Below are positions 32,354 through 40,801 of a stretch of 64,000 nt of DNA, in pieces. This stretch comes from Rhodothermus marinus DSM 4252 (lineage in GTDB: Bacteria; Bacteroidota; Rhodothermia; Rhodothermales; Rhodothermaceae). Numbering within the stretch: the stretch's first letter is position 1; every line of letters starts with the position of its first letter. Made by a program: the position numbers and the translations under genes. The DNA lies in assembly GCF_000024845.1 (NCBI RefSeq), contig NC_013501.1:3142874-3206873 (forward strand), given 5' to 3'. Below the pieces are notes generated by a model. It did no database searches, had not been told where the DNA came from, and saw nothing but the letters and a program-made list of their open reading frames with translations.

Positions 32354-33784
32354 TTATGGCATCGGACGATAGCGCACGCCCAGCGCAAGGCCCAGGTTGT
32401 CGGGGTAGAGCTGGCCGACGTCGCCGGCCAGCGCCACCTGCACGGCCAGCGGCCGGCCGTCGGGCTGCCAGTCCAGCACCATCAGCACCGAGAGCTGCTC
32501 GGGCGGCGGCTCGAAGCGATAGGTGGCGCCCGGCTGCTGGAGCACGTCGCGTCCGTTGTAGGTGCCGTAGTTGCGCGAGTAGGTGGCCAGCAATCGGTAG
32601 CGCAGCGCCGGGGCCAGCCGTCCGGCCAGTCCCAGGTGATGTGCCACGACGCGGTTGTTTTCCACGCCGCCGGTCAACCGCTTTGCCCGATCCTCGAAGG
32701 CGAACATCAGCGGCGAGCCGACCGTACGCCCGTAGTGCGTCCAGCCCGTGCGGTAGATGTAATGGTTGTAGTAGTTGTCGCGGCCGCCCGGCCCTCCACG
32801 TCCCGGTCCGGGACCGATCGGCCCGCTCTGACGCTTCGTGTAGAGAAACTCGTAAACGACGCGCTCGACGAGGCGCCCTTCCCGATCCCGAAGCGCCAGC
32901 CCCAGCAATCCGTCCTGAGGATTTTTGAACTTGAGCCCGTCCCGGTCTTCGTAAAAGAAGTGCCGGTAGACAAGCAACCCGAAGCGCCGCCCCTCCAGCG
33001 AAAAGCCGAAATCGTACGTCCCGAAGTGATCGCCCTGGATGTAGATCTGCTCGCCCCGGGGCGCGCCTTCTCCGGCATTGAGCGCGAAAAATGTTCTGAA
33101 ATAGTCGTCCAACCCCTGCGGAAGGCGACCGATGGAAGGATTGCGTGAGGTACCGCCCCAGAAGGCCTGATGCACGAGCCCGGCGTAGATGCGCCAGCTG
33201 CCCGGCCCGAAGCGGAGGTAGAGATACTTCTGGTGCAGGTAGGTGTCTTCGACCTGCCGCACGTCTTTCATCCAGCCGTGCGCCCAGTAGCCGTGAAACT
33301 GCACCCAGCCGCGCGTGCCGGGCACCGACGTGTAATGCGGCGTGCGCACCACGATCTTGGGAATGGGCGTGGCGTTCGGGCTGACATCCGGTGCGCCGGA
33401 AGACAGCAGCGTATCGACCGTGCCGACGATCTCACGCCGACGCCCCACATGGGCTTCCAGGAAACCCACCCGTACCCGACCGTAGGCTTCGACGAAGTGC
33501 GCGGACGGATCGTGCGCCCGCCGCAGCAGCAGCTCGCCGCCGACGCCGTAGGAAAGCCAGGCGTGCGGCTGTCGCTCCCACTGGCCGTTTAGCAGGACGT
33601 ACCCGTTTGCCGACTTCGGATCGAACCGCCCCCACTGGTTGGCGGCCAGCCAGAACGGCAACCGACCCGCCGTGGCCGCCCGCACACCCAGTTCACCTTC
33701 TAGCCGAAGGGATGAGAGCGCCTGGGCCCGGACTAACGAGGCGCTCAAACCGCCCAGCAACAGAACGATCAGGACCTTCCGCAT
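32354..33784 (-). CDS. Capsule assembly Wzi-family outer-membrane protein
   Basis: A 476-residue protein with a signal peptide (VLIVLLLGGLSASLVRAQ) and the Wzi-type beta-barrel pattern: alternating aromatic strands such as LEAHVGRRREIVGTVDTLLS and GTRGWVQFHGYWAHGWM, then YLHQKYLYLRFGPGSWRIYAGLVHQAF. Wzi proteins bind or organise capsular polysaccharide at the outer membrane. The first ATG at 33784 gives a clean signal peptide. It precedes the flippase/DUF3047/MMPL genes on the same strand and diverges from the GT4 at 33848, consistent with a polysaccharide-export theme. Confidence 0.84.
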   Translation of the reverse strand: MRKVLIVLLLGGLSASLVRAQALSSLRLEGELGVRAATAGRLPFWLAANQWGRFDPKSANGYVLLNGQWERQPHAWLSYGVGGELLLRRAHDPSAHFVEAYGRVRVGFLEAHVGRRREIVGTVDTLLSSGAPDVSPNATPIPKIVVRTPHYTSVPGTRGWVQFHGYWAHGWMKDVRQVEDTYLHQKYLYLRFGPGSWRIYAGLVHQAFWGGTSRNPSIGRLPQGLDDYFRTFFALNAGEGAPRGEQIYIQGDHFGTYDFGFSLEGRRFGLLVYRHFFYEDRDGLKFKNPQDGLLGLALRDREGRLVERVVYEFLYTKRQSGPIGPGPGRGGPGGRDNYYNHYIYRTGWTHYGRTVGSPLMFAFEDRAKRLTGGVENNRVVAHHLGLAGRLAPALRYRLLATYSRNYGTYNGRDVLQQPGATYRFEPPPEQLSVLMVLDWQPDGRPLAVQVALAGDVGQLYPDNLGLALGVRYRPMP

Positions 33785-33847
33785 AAACAAGCAGGTTGAT
33801 GCTCGAAAACAACCGTGAACGGTTCAGACGATTGCAGGAAAATACAC

Positions 33848-34951
33848 ATGCAGCCGGTTGTGTTGCACTTCAAATCGGTCTATCTCAACCTTTCCGAAAC
33901 CTTCATCGACCGGCTCGTGCGGCACCATGAGCGGTACCGGCCGGTGGTGGGCACACTGCATCCTCGCCACTATCTGGACGGTCTGCCGGTCTATGCGCCG
34001 AGCGGCCTGGCGGCCTGGCGCGACCGCCTGCTTCAGCAGCTCAATCGCACGCCCCGCTTCCTCTTCGCGGTCTGTCGCCGGGAGCAGCCCACCGTGCTGC
34101 ATGCCCATTTCGGGCTGGACGGCTACCGGCTGCTGGGTCTGGCCCGTCGCACCCGCCTGCCGCTCGTGGTCAGCTTCTACGGACACGACGTATCGCGGCT
34201 GCCGGACGAGCCGGGCTGGCGCCGACGCTACCGGCGTCTGGCCCGCGAGGGAACGCGCTTCATCGCGGCCACCGACTTCATGCGGCGTCAACTGGTGGCG
34301 TTGGGATTCCCGGAGGAAAAAATCGACGTGGTACGCTTCGGGCTCGATCTACGCGCCTTTCCCTTTCAGCCACGGACGCAGGCCGGTCTGCGCCTGCTTA
34401 TGATCGGGCGTCTGGTGGAAAAAAAGGGCCATCGTACGGCGCTCGAAGCGGTGGCGCGTCTGCGGGCGGCCGGCTACGCCGTCGAACTGCACTGCTACGG
34501 CGACGGACCGCTCTGCGCGGCGCTTCAGGCCGAAGCCCGTCGGCTGGGCATCGCCGCCTGCGTGTCATTTCACGGAGCCGTTACAAACGAGGTGGTGCGC
34601 CAGACGTACTACACGCACGACGTGCTGCTCGTGCCGAGCCAGACAGCGGCCGACGGCGACCAGGAAGGCCTGCCCAACGTGATCATCGAGGGGCTGGCCG
34701 CCGGCATTCCCGTGGTGGCCACGCGGCACGCCGGCATTCCGGAACTGGTCGTCCCTGAAAAGACCGGCCTGTTGATCCCGGAACGGGATGCCGAGGCGCT
34801 GGCGCGCGCCGTGGTGCGGCTGCTCGAAACGCCGGCGCTGGTGGAACGGCTCAGCCGGGCCGGACGGACGGCCGTCGAACAACGGCACAGCCTGACGCGC
34901 ATGGTGCGCGACACCGAGGCCGTCTACGACGCGGTCCGCCACTCCCGATGA
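33848..34951 (+). CDS. Glycosyltransferase family 4 protein (WcaL/colanic-acid type)
   Basis: A 367-residue GT-B enzyme resembling colanic-acid-type transferases. N-terminal SVYLNLSETFIDRLVRHH and HAHFGLDGYRLLGLARR fit the group. The C-terminal domain has LLMIGRLVEKKGHRTALEAV, the E-x7-E region QEGLPNVIIEGLAAGIPVVAT and TGLLIPERDAEALA. AGGA 8 bp before the ATG supports this start. Its stop overlaps the next start (ATGA), so it heads the four-gene operon with two HTTM proteins. Confidence 0.88.
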   Translation: MQPVVLHFKSVYLNLSETFIDRLVRHHERYRPVVGTLHPRHYLDGLPVYAPSGLAAWRDRLLQQLNRTPRFLFAVCRREQPTVLHAHFGLDGYRLLGLARRTRLPLVVSFYGHDVSRLPDEPGWRRRYRRLAREGTRFIAATDFMRRQLVALGFPEEKIDVVRFGLDLRAFPFQPRTQAGLRLLMIGRLVEKKGHRTALEAVARLRAAGYAVELHCYGDGPLCAALQAEARRLGIAACVSFHGAVTNEVVRQTYYTHDVLLVPSQTAADGDQEGLPNVIIEGLAAGIPVVATRHAGIPELVVPEKTGLLIPERDAEALARAVVRLLETPALVERLSRAGRTAVEQRHSLTRMVRDTEAVYDAVRHSR

Positions 34952-35436
34952 ATCGCACCCGCATCCGCCGGCTTTTCTGGACGCTGGCCGTGCTGCTTCC
35001 GCTGCAGTACGCGCTGGTGGGGCTCGTGCAGCTCGGCGGTGGCCGGGAGCCCTGGCCCCTGCTGGTCATGCCGGGCTTCAAGGCCACCTGGCACGAAGGC
35101 ATGCCGCTGCTTTCGCAGCGGGTGACGTTCGCCATCCACCGGCCCGACGGTACGATCCAGCGCCTTCCGGCCGACACCGTGCTGGCCGTGCTGCCCTACT
35201 CCCACCACCGCGCCATGCTCGAGCACTTCTTCCGGCCGGCCTCGCTCAGCGGCACGCCGGAGACCGAACGCATTCGCCACGCGGACGCCAGGCGCTGGCT
35301 GTGGGATCGGATCCAGGCGCTGACGGGAAGTGCACCCGTCCAGGTGAACATCGTCTGGGAAGCGCTGCGTATCGATCCGAAAACGGGCGCACTGCAGACG
35401 CAACCGCTCGACACGCTCACGCTGCAACGGCCATGA
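34948..35436 (+). CDS. Hypothetical single-pass membrane protein in HTTM operon
   Basis: A 162-residue protein with one N-terminal hydrophobic helix (FWTLAVLLPLQYALVGLVQLG) and a soluble remainder with a GREPWPLLVMPGFKATW segment; the tail PVQVNIVWEALRIDP is strand-like. It overlaps both neighbours by ATGA junctions, so it is translationally coupled with GT4 upstream and HTTM downstream. The 36-nt region after the helix suggests an exported domain. No family recognised. Confidence 0.7.
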   Translation: MNRTRIRRLFWTLAVLLPLQYALVGLVQLGGGREPWPLLVMPGFKATWHEGMPLLSQRVTFAIHRPDGTIQRLPADTVLAVLPYSHHRAMLEHFFRPASLSGTPETERIRHADARRWLWDRIQALTGSAPVQVNIVWEALRIDPKTGALQTQPLDTLTLQRP

Positions 35437-36995
35437 ATACCGATCGGCTCGATCGCTGGCTGTTCGATTCGTTCCGCCCGACGGCCCGCGGGCTGGCCGC
35501 CTATCGGATCGCCTACGCGCTGTTCGTCCTGCTGCTCATCGATCCGGGCCACAGTCCGTACTTCAACTTTCACCCGCTCGCCGGGCTGCCCGACAGCTTC
35601 TTCCTGCCGCCGCCCGGCCCCATGCAGCTTTTCTCGGGCTTCCCGCCGCGCTGGTTCTTCGCCGGACTGCACCTGCTGCTCGATCTGAGCCTGGTGGCAC
35701 TGCTTTTCGGCTATCGGACGCGGCTGGCCTCCTGGATGACCGGCCTGCTGTTTCTGATCGGCTTCGGGTTCCTGTTTTCGGCCGGCAAGATCAACCACGT
35801 GATCCTGTTCGTGCTGCTGCCCTGGGTGATGAGCTTCAGCAACTGGGGCGCCGCCTGGTCGCTGGACGCCCGGCTGGGCCGTGCTCGCCCCACCGTCGAG
35901 GGCTGGCCGCTGGCGCTGCTGGCCCTGCTGACCGGCTTTGCCATGTTCACGGCCGGCTTCACAAAGCTGCTGGGCGGCTGGCTCGACCCCGCCACGCAGG
36001 CCACCCGCGGCCACTGGCTCAAGCAGTACTTCGTGGTCGGTCGCCAGGACCTGCTGGCCGATCTGGTAACCGCGCCGCTCCCTGCCGGTCTCTGGGAGCT
36101 GATGGACTGGGGCACCGTGCTGCTGGAGATCGGCCTGCTGCCGGCCGTGCTCGTTCCGGGGTTGTTTCGCATGTTGCTGAGCCTGATGGTGCTGTTTCAC
36201 CTGGGCACCGCGCTGCTCTTCAACATCACATTTGTCCAGAACCTGATCGTCTATGCCGCCTTTCTGAACTGGGATCGCGTGGCCACCCGTTTCCCCCGCA
36301 TTCGCCTATCGCCGCGACCGGCCTTCGTGCTGATCCCGTTGCTGGGCCTGGCCTTCTATTTCTTCGGCTCGCCGCTGCGCCGCCTCGATGCGCTTGCCAC
36401 GTTCTCGTCCGATCTGTCGCTGACCGAACTGCTGGCCAACATCACGGCCGCGCTGGTCGTGCTCGGCCTCGCGCTTTCCCGCGCTCGACATCTGCTCCGC
36501 CGTCCGCTTCCGCTGACGCCGCCGGCGGCCGGGGCCTATCGCCGGGCTCGCCGTGCCCTGGCGGTCGTACTCGTACTCTATGCCGCCCTGGTGGGCACAC
36601 ACGCTGGAGAGTTCTGGCCGATGAGCGTGTTTCCCATGTTCTCGCGCGCCGGCCAGCCCTGGACGCGGGCCGTGGTGCGTGCGCTTGAAGCCACCGAGCC
36701 CGTGCGCTGGGACACGCTGCAGGCGCCGGCGACCCTGCCCGGCCGACCGTTCCCGCTGAACACGACCGCACTGGATCCGGTCGATCTAATCAACTTCGTC
36801 ACACACCCGGAGCCCTGGGACGCCCGAAGGCGCCAGACGCTGCAGCAGCTCTTCGGCCCGGAACTGGAAGGCCGCCGCCTGCTCGTGCTGCAGGTGCAGG
36901 GCGCGCCGAGCGCCGAAGGGGTGCAGCTTCGCTACGTCCCGATTCTGGTGCTGACCGCCGATACCGTTCAGGTTCATCCTGCGCTGCAGCCATGA
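35433..36995 (+). CDS. HTTM-domain membrane protein (VKG carboxylase-like)
   Basis: A 520-residue polytopic protein with the HTTM pattern shared with vitamin-K-dependent gamma-carboxylase. RPTARGLAAYRIAYALFVLL is the family opening, KINHVILFVLLPWVMSFS a conserved lysine/histidine-bearing helix, and TAGFTKLLGGWLDPATQ the later conserved segment. About eight to ten helices, then a C-terminal soluble part of about 120 residues (from EFWPMSVFPMFSRAGQP). HTTM proteins have unknown activity in bacteria. ATGA junctions link it to both neighbours. Confidence 0.85.
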   Translation: MNTDRLDRWLFDSFRPTARGLAAYRIAYALFVLLLIDPGHSPYFNFHPLAGLPDSFFLPPPGPMQLFSGFPPRWFFAGLHLLLDLSLVALLFGYRTRLASWMTGLLFLIGFGFLFSAGKINHVILFVLLPWVMSFSNWGAAWSLDARLGRARPTVEGWPLALLALLTGFAMFTAGFTKLLGGWLDPATQATRGHWLKQYFVVGRQDLLADLVTAPLPAGLWELMDWGTVLLEIGLLPAVLVPGLFRMLLSLMVLFHLGTALLFNITFVQNLIVYAAFLNWDRVATRFPRIRLSPRPAFVLIPLLGLAFYFFGSPLRRLDALATFSSDLSLTELLANITAALVVLGLALSRARHLLRRPLPLTPPAAGAYRRARRALAVVLVLYAALVGTHAGEFWPMSVFPMFSRAGQPWTRAVVRALEATEPVRWDTLQAPATLPGRPFPLNTTALDPVDLINFVTHPEPWDARRRQTLQQLFGPELEGRRLLVLQVQGAPSAEGVQLRYVPILVLTADTVQVHPALQP

Positions 36996-37897
36996 GATCT
37001 CCCCTGCGCGACCTGTTCGACTTCGAGCGCCCGGAAACGCCGGGCGAGCGGCTGTTTTTCTGGCTGTTCGAGCTGTTCGTGGTCCTTGCCCTGAGCGGAC
37101 ACGCCTGGAGCTGGGCCGTCTATCTGGGCCGGATGGAAGCGTCGCTGTACCCGACCGGGCTGGCGCGCTACCTGGACGTATCGCTGCTGATGGAGCCCGG
37201 CGTCGCGCTCGGCGTGGCGGCCGTCGTCACGGTGCTGTTGCTGCTGGGCCTGACGCATCGCTGGCCACTGGCCTACCTGCTGGCCCTGCTGGGCCTGCAT
37301 CTGCTATACGTGAGCCGCTTCTCGCTGGGCAAAACGCCGCACGGCACCCATCTGCTGGGGCTGACGCTGCTGAGCCTGGCGCTGGGCTCGTTGCTGTTTC
37401 GGACGCCGCTGCACCGTCGCCGCGCGGCCATGGGGTTCACCTTCTTCTTCGTGGGGCTGAGCTACACGCTCGCGGCGCTCAGCAAGCTGGTGGCTACCGG
37501 TCCGGGCTGGGCCGACGGCACCCACCTGACGCTCTGGATCCTGGAAAAAGGCACCGACATGATGGCCCGAACGGGCGCCTGGGCGCCCAACCCGGTGCAG
37601 CAACTGCTGCTGGCTTATCCCGAGCTGAGCACGATCCTGCTCGCCGGCGCGCTCCTGCTGGAGCTGCTGGCCTTCACCGTCTGGTGGCGGCCGTTTCGTC
37701 TTCCGATCCTGCTGGCGCTGGTGGGCATGCATGCCGGCATCTATGCCGCCATGCAGATCGCTTTCCACTTCGCCGCCCTCGAGCTGCTGCTTCTGGCACT
37801 TCCCTGGAGCAGATGGCTGGACCGCCTGCTTCAAGTGCAATGGGCCGCTCGGATCGGCCGGCCGCTCCTTCGGCTGGCTCAGTGGTGCAACGCCTGA
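36992..37897 (+). CDS. Second HTTM-like membrane protein
   Basis: A 301-residue polytopic protein with about seven helices. The segment YTLAALSKLVATGPGWADGT resembles the conserved SK-L...GW region of HTTM proteins, and LLMEPGVALGVAAVVTVLLLL and HAGIYAAMQIAFHFAALELLLL fit the helical core. It lacks the extra soluble C-terminus of the neighbour. ATGA overlap with the first HTTM gene implies a co-translated pair, possibly a heterodimer. The 3' end overlaps a convergent GT2 gene by 19 bp. Confidence 0.75.
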   Translation: MRSPLRDLFDFERPETPGERLFFWLFELFVVLALSGHAWSWAVYLGRMEASLYPTGLARYLDVSLLMEPGVALGVAAVVTVLLLLGLTHRWPLAYLLALLGLHLLYVSRFSLGKTPHGTHLLGLTLLSLALGSLLFRTPLHRRRAAMGFTFFFVGLSYTLAALSKLVATGPGWADGTHLTLWILEKGTDMMARTGAWAPNPVQQLLLAYPELSTILLAGALLLELLAFTVWWRPFRLPILLALVGMHAGIYAAMQIAFHFAALELLLLALPWSRWLDRLLQVQWAARIGRPLLRLAQWCNA

Positions 37898-38712
37898 AGT
37901 CGCTCCAGATCGAAGACCCCGGTCTCAATTGAATCCTGCAGATAGCGCTCGAAGGCTGCCTGCATAGCCGGTGTCAGCCGGAAGCGCGGATGATCAAACT
38001 CGTTTCCGCGAACGTACCGGTACCAGAGATAGGCCAGAAAATCCCGGGGTGTGTTGCGCATGCGGCGCAGAAAGTGTTCCTGCTCCCACAGGTTGCCGCC
38101 GTGGAAATAACGCAGATACAGGTAGGATTCGGACGGCGGCAAAATCACGTAGCGGCCGGTGCGACGCCAGGCCTCGACGTAGTGCGTGTCGCTGGTGCGT
38201 CGCAGATCCGGGTAGCGAATCGTCGCGTTGCGCCGGTGCACGATGGTGGGCGGCACACCGTGACGAAGCAGCCCGATGAAGGGATAGAAAAAGTAGGCCG
38301 GATGGTTGACGTGCATGAGCGTACCGGCCAGCGTGCAGGCGTCGTAGTCGCCCGAAAGCAACACCTGCATCTGGCGCATTAGCCGTTCGGGATGCGACCA
38401 GTCGTCGTCGTCCCACTGGGGCGCAACGTAGTCGCCCCGTGCCAGCTCCAGCGCCTGATTGCGCAGCGTACCGATCACCAGATCAGGCCGGGGTTCGACG
38501 CGCGCATAGACCAGCTCGTCGGCAGGAACCTCGGCGAGCAGCGCCTCGTCGAGCGGCTGCCGTCCGTTGTCGAGCACCACCAGCTCGCGGTTGGGATAGG
38601 TCTGCTGCAGATAGGACCGGATGGCCCGCCGCACCAGATGCGGCCGGTCGGCCGTTACCATCAGGCAACTGACCTTCGGCCAGCGCTGCTTTTCCTGAAG
38701 CTCCTGTGCCAT
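37879..38712 (-). CDS. Glycosyltransferase family 2 protein
   Basis: A 277-residue GT-A enzyme: VSCLMVTADRPHLVRRAIRS, then LVVLDNGRQPLDEAL and a DD-type metal site in PQWDDDDWSHPERL. The mid-region YVEAWRRTGRYVILPP is common in family 2 glycosyltransferases acting on envelope glycans. It has no membrane segments. It lies convergent with and overlapping the HTTM operon, and divergent from the MaoC gene, with 150 bp between. Confidence 0.83.
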   Translation of the reverse strand: MAQELQEKQRWPKVSCLMVTADRPHLVRRAIRSYLQQTYPNRELVVLDNGRQPLDEALLAEVPADELVYARVEPRPDLVIGTLRNQALELARGDYVAPQWDDDDWSHPERLMRQMQVLLSGDYDACTLAGTLMHVNHPAYFFYPFIGLLRHGVPPTIVHRRNATIRYPDLRRTSDTHYVEAWRRTGRYVILPPSESYLYLRYFHGGNLWEQEHFLRRMRNTPRDFLAYLWYRYVRGNEFDHPRFRLTPAMQAAFERYLQDSIETGVFDLERLQALHH

Positions 38713-38864
38713 CGCATTTTCCGTTTACACAACCTCTCCCACGCTACCCCCTCTGTCCACGTTCCTTGCGAAAAGAATGAAGCGGCCTTCGGGCATTTCG
38801 TTTTTGGCCGCGGCTTCGTTTATTCAGAGTCTCTTCCCGCTCAAAAAAGCCGAAAAAACGCACC

Positions 38865-39287
38865 ATGTACACCTACGAGACGTTGCAGGTAGGCGATCGC
38901 TTCACGGCCACGCGCCGCATTACGGCCGAAGACGTGCGCAAATTTGCCGAGCTGACCGGCGACGACAATCCCATCCACCTCGATCCGGAATACGCCAGAC
39001 GCACCCGGTTCGGCCGTCCCATCGTGCACGGCGTGCTGCTGCTGGGCATCATCTCCAAGGTGCTGGGCCGGGACTTTCCCGGCCACGGAAGCATCGCCGT
39101 GGCGCTCTCGTGCCGGTTTCTGCGTCCGGTGCCCGTCGATTCGGAAATCACCGTCGAGGTCAAAATCGCCGAAAAAATCGAGAAGCACCGTCACATCCGG
39201 GCCAAGGTGTACATCTACCTGGACGGCAAGATCGCCGTGGGCGGCGAAGCCACGCTGATCCCTCCATCGCCCGAAACGGCTCCGTAA
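38865..39287 (+). CDS. MaoC-like (R)-specific enoyl-CoA hydratase
   Basis: A 140-residue hot-dog-fold hydratase. The catalytic Asp/His signature of (R)-hydratases is visible as AELTGDDNPIHLDPEYA, followed by RPIVHGVLLLGIISKVLG. Such enzymes hydrate 2-enoyl-CoA to (R)-3-hydroxyacyl-CoA in fatty-acid or polyhydroxyalkanoate metabolism (PhaJ type). Length is normal for single-domain members. It is monocistronic: the following M48 gene is convergent 7 bp away. Confidence 0.9.
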   Translation: MYTYETLQVGDRFTATRRITAEDVRKFAELTGDDNPIHLDPEYARRTRFGRPIVHGVLLLGIISKVLGRDFPGHGSIAVALSCRFLRPVPVDSEITVEVKIAEKIEKHRHIRAKVYIYLDGKIAVGGEATLIPPSPETAP

Positions 39288-39294
39288 ACCGGTT

Positions 39295-40779
39295 TTATCG
39301 CTGCGGAAGCTTCAGCGGCGTACCAGCCTGCACGACGGCGTCCAGCTCCACCTGGTTCATGATCGCGACCGCCTCCGGCGTGAACGCTTCGGGCAGGGCG
39401 GGAAGCAGCGCGCGGAACGGGGCCGTGCGCTCGGCCGGACGAATCGCCAGCACGACCGGCTGTACGTTCAACCGCGCCGGATCCCGGAGCGGCGCAAAGC
39501 CGCGCATCACCTGCAGAAACACGGGTCGGTAACGCGCATACTGCGCGGCCAGCGTGTAGCCGGCCAGACTGTAGACGCGCCCTTCGTGCTCGATGAAATA
39601 CCGGAGCACGCGCACGGTCTGTCCCTCGGACGTCTGCCCCTCGGCCACCACATAGACGGCGGGCAGACCGTTCACGCGTTCGCTGCCCCGATCCAGCACG
39701 GTCAGCCCTTCCTGGGCCGCCCACGCCCGGGCGGCCTCAGCGGCCGACGACTCGGAGGCCAGTGTCAGCACCAGCACGGCCTGCTGTTCCGCTTCGACCA
39801 GCAATACCTGGCTGGGCTGGTTGATCACCTGAAAGTCGGCCGGCACGGGAAACCAGAACCGCAGCGTCGGATGGTAGAAGGCCCCGTCGGCCACGTAGCC
39901 CTGCCGGGGATCTTCGCCCAGCACGATGCCCTCGATGCGGGCGTAGTAAACAACCTGGTTTTCCCGTGTGGCCAGCCCCACCTCCTGCATCCAGCGGGCG
40001 GCCAGCTCGCGGATGGTCTGCTCGCGCTCACCCGGGTCGGGATGCGTCGAGAGAAACGACGGCAGGCTGGCGCCGCTCTGCTCGCTGAGGCGCTTCAGCG
40101 ACCGGAAGAAGGCGGCGGCCTCGGCCGCGTCGTAGCCGGCCCGAACGGCGTACTCGACGCCCAGCCGGTCCGACTCGCGCTCGTCGTCCCGGCTGTACTT
40201 CAGGAACAGCAGCTGCGCAACGGTCCCGCCCAGTTGCAGCACGTCGCCACCGGGCAGCCCCAGCACCTCCTGGCCGAGCACCGCCCCGCCCAGCAGGGCC
40301 ACCTGTCCGAGCTGCAGTTCGAAGGCCCGCTGCGAGGCGTGGCGGGCGGCCACGTGGCCGATCTCGTGGCCCAGCACGACGGCCAGCTGCGCCTCGTTGT
40401 TCAGGTGCGCCAGTAGCCCCCGCGTCACGTACACGTACCCGCCCGGCAACGCGAAGGCATTCACCACCGGACTGTCGAGCACCCGGAAAACAAACGGCGT
40501 CTCGCGAAACTCTTTCGGCGTATCCGAGCGGCGCAGGTGGCTGTGGGCCAGGATGACCTGTCCCAGGCTGTCCACGTAGGCGGCCAGCGCCGGATCGTCG
40601 TAGAGACCGTACTGGGCCACGATCTGGCGGTCGGCTTCCTGACCGATCCGGCGTTCTTCGGCCCACGAGTAGCCGTAAAGCCGCCGGCGTCCGCTGACCG
40701 GATTCGTCGAAACGGCACACCCTTCCGCAAAAAGAACAAGCACCGAAAATACAACCAGATAAACCCTTGCACGTCTCAT
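39295..40779 (-). CDS. M48-family metalloprotease lipoprotein
   Basis: A 494-residue Zn-protease. The N-terminus (YLVVFSVLVLFAEGCAV) carries a lipobox-like AEGC, so it is anchored in the envelope. The M48 domain has VVLGHEIGHVAARHASQ (HExxH) and the third ligand in DERESDRLGVEYAVRAGYD; STHPDPGEREQTIREL is the BepA/LoiP-type loop. The C-terminal 200 residues are a separate domain (FHPTLRFWFPVPADFQ-like strands) with ...GTPLKLPQR at the end, of unknown role. Relatives are outer-membrane quality-control proteases (BepA). It starts 22 bp after the recF stop on the same strand. Confidence 0.87.
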   Translation of the reverse strand: MRRARVYLVVFSVLVLFAEGCAVSTNPVSGRRRLYGYSWAEERRIGQEADRQIVAQYGLYDDPALAAYVDSLGQVILAHSHLRRSDTPKEFRETPFVFRVLDSPVVNAFALPGGYVYVTRGLLAHLNNEAQLAVVLGHEIGHVAARHASQRAFELQLGQVALLGGAVLGQEVLGLPGGDVLQLGGTVAQLLFLKYSRDDERESDRLGVEYAVRAGYDAAEAAAFFRSLKRLSEQSGASLPSFLSTHPDPGEREQTIRELAARWMQEVGLATRENQVVYYARIEGIVLGEDPRQGYVADGAFYHPTLRFWFPVPADFQVINQPSQVLLVEAEQQAVLVLTLASESSAAEAARAWAAQEGLTVLDRGSERVNGLPAVYVVAEGQTSEGQTVRVLRYFIEHEGRVYSLAGYTLAAQYARYRPVFLQVMRGFAPLRDPARLNVQPVVLAIRPAERTAPFRALLPALPEAFTPEAVAIMNQVELDAVVQAGTPLKLPQR

Positions 40780-40801
40780 ACTTTTTCGATGGTTGCGTCA
40801 C

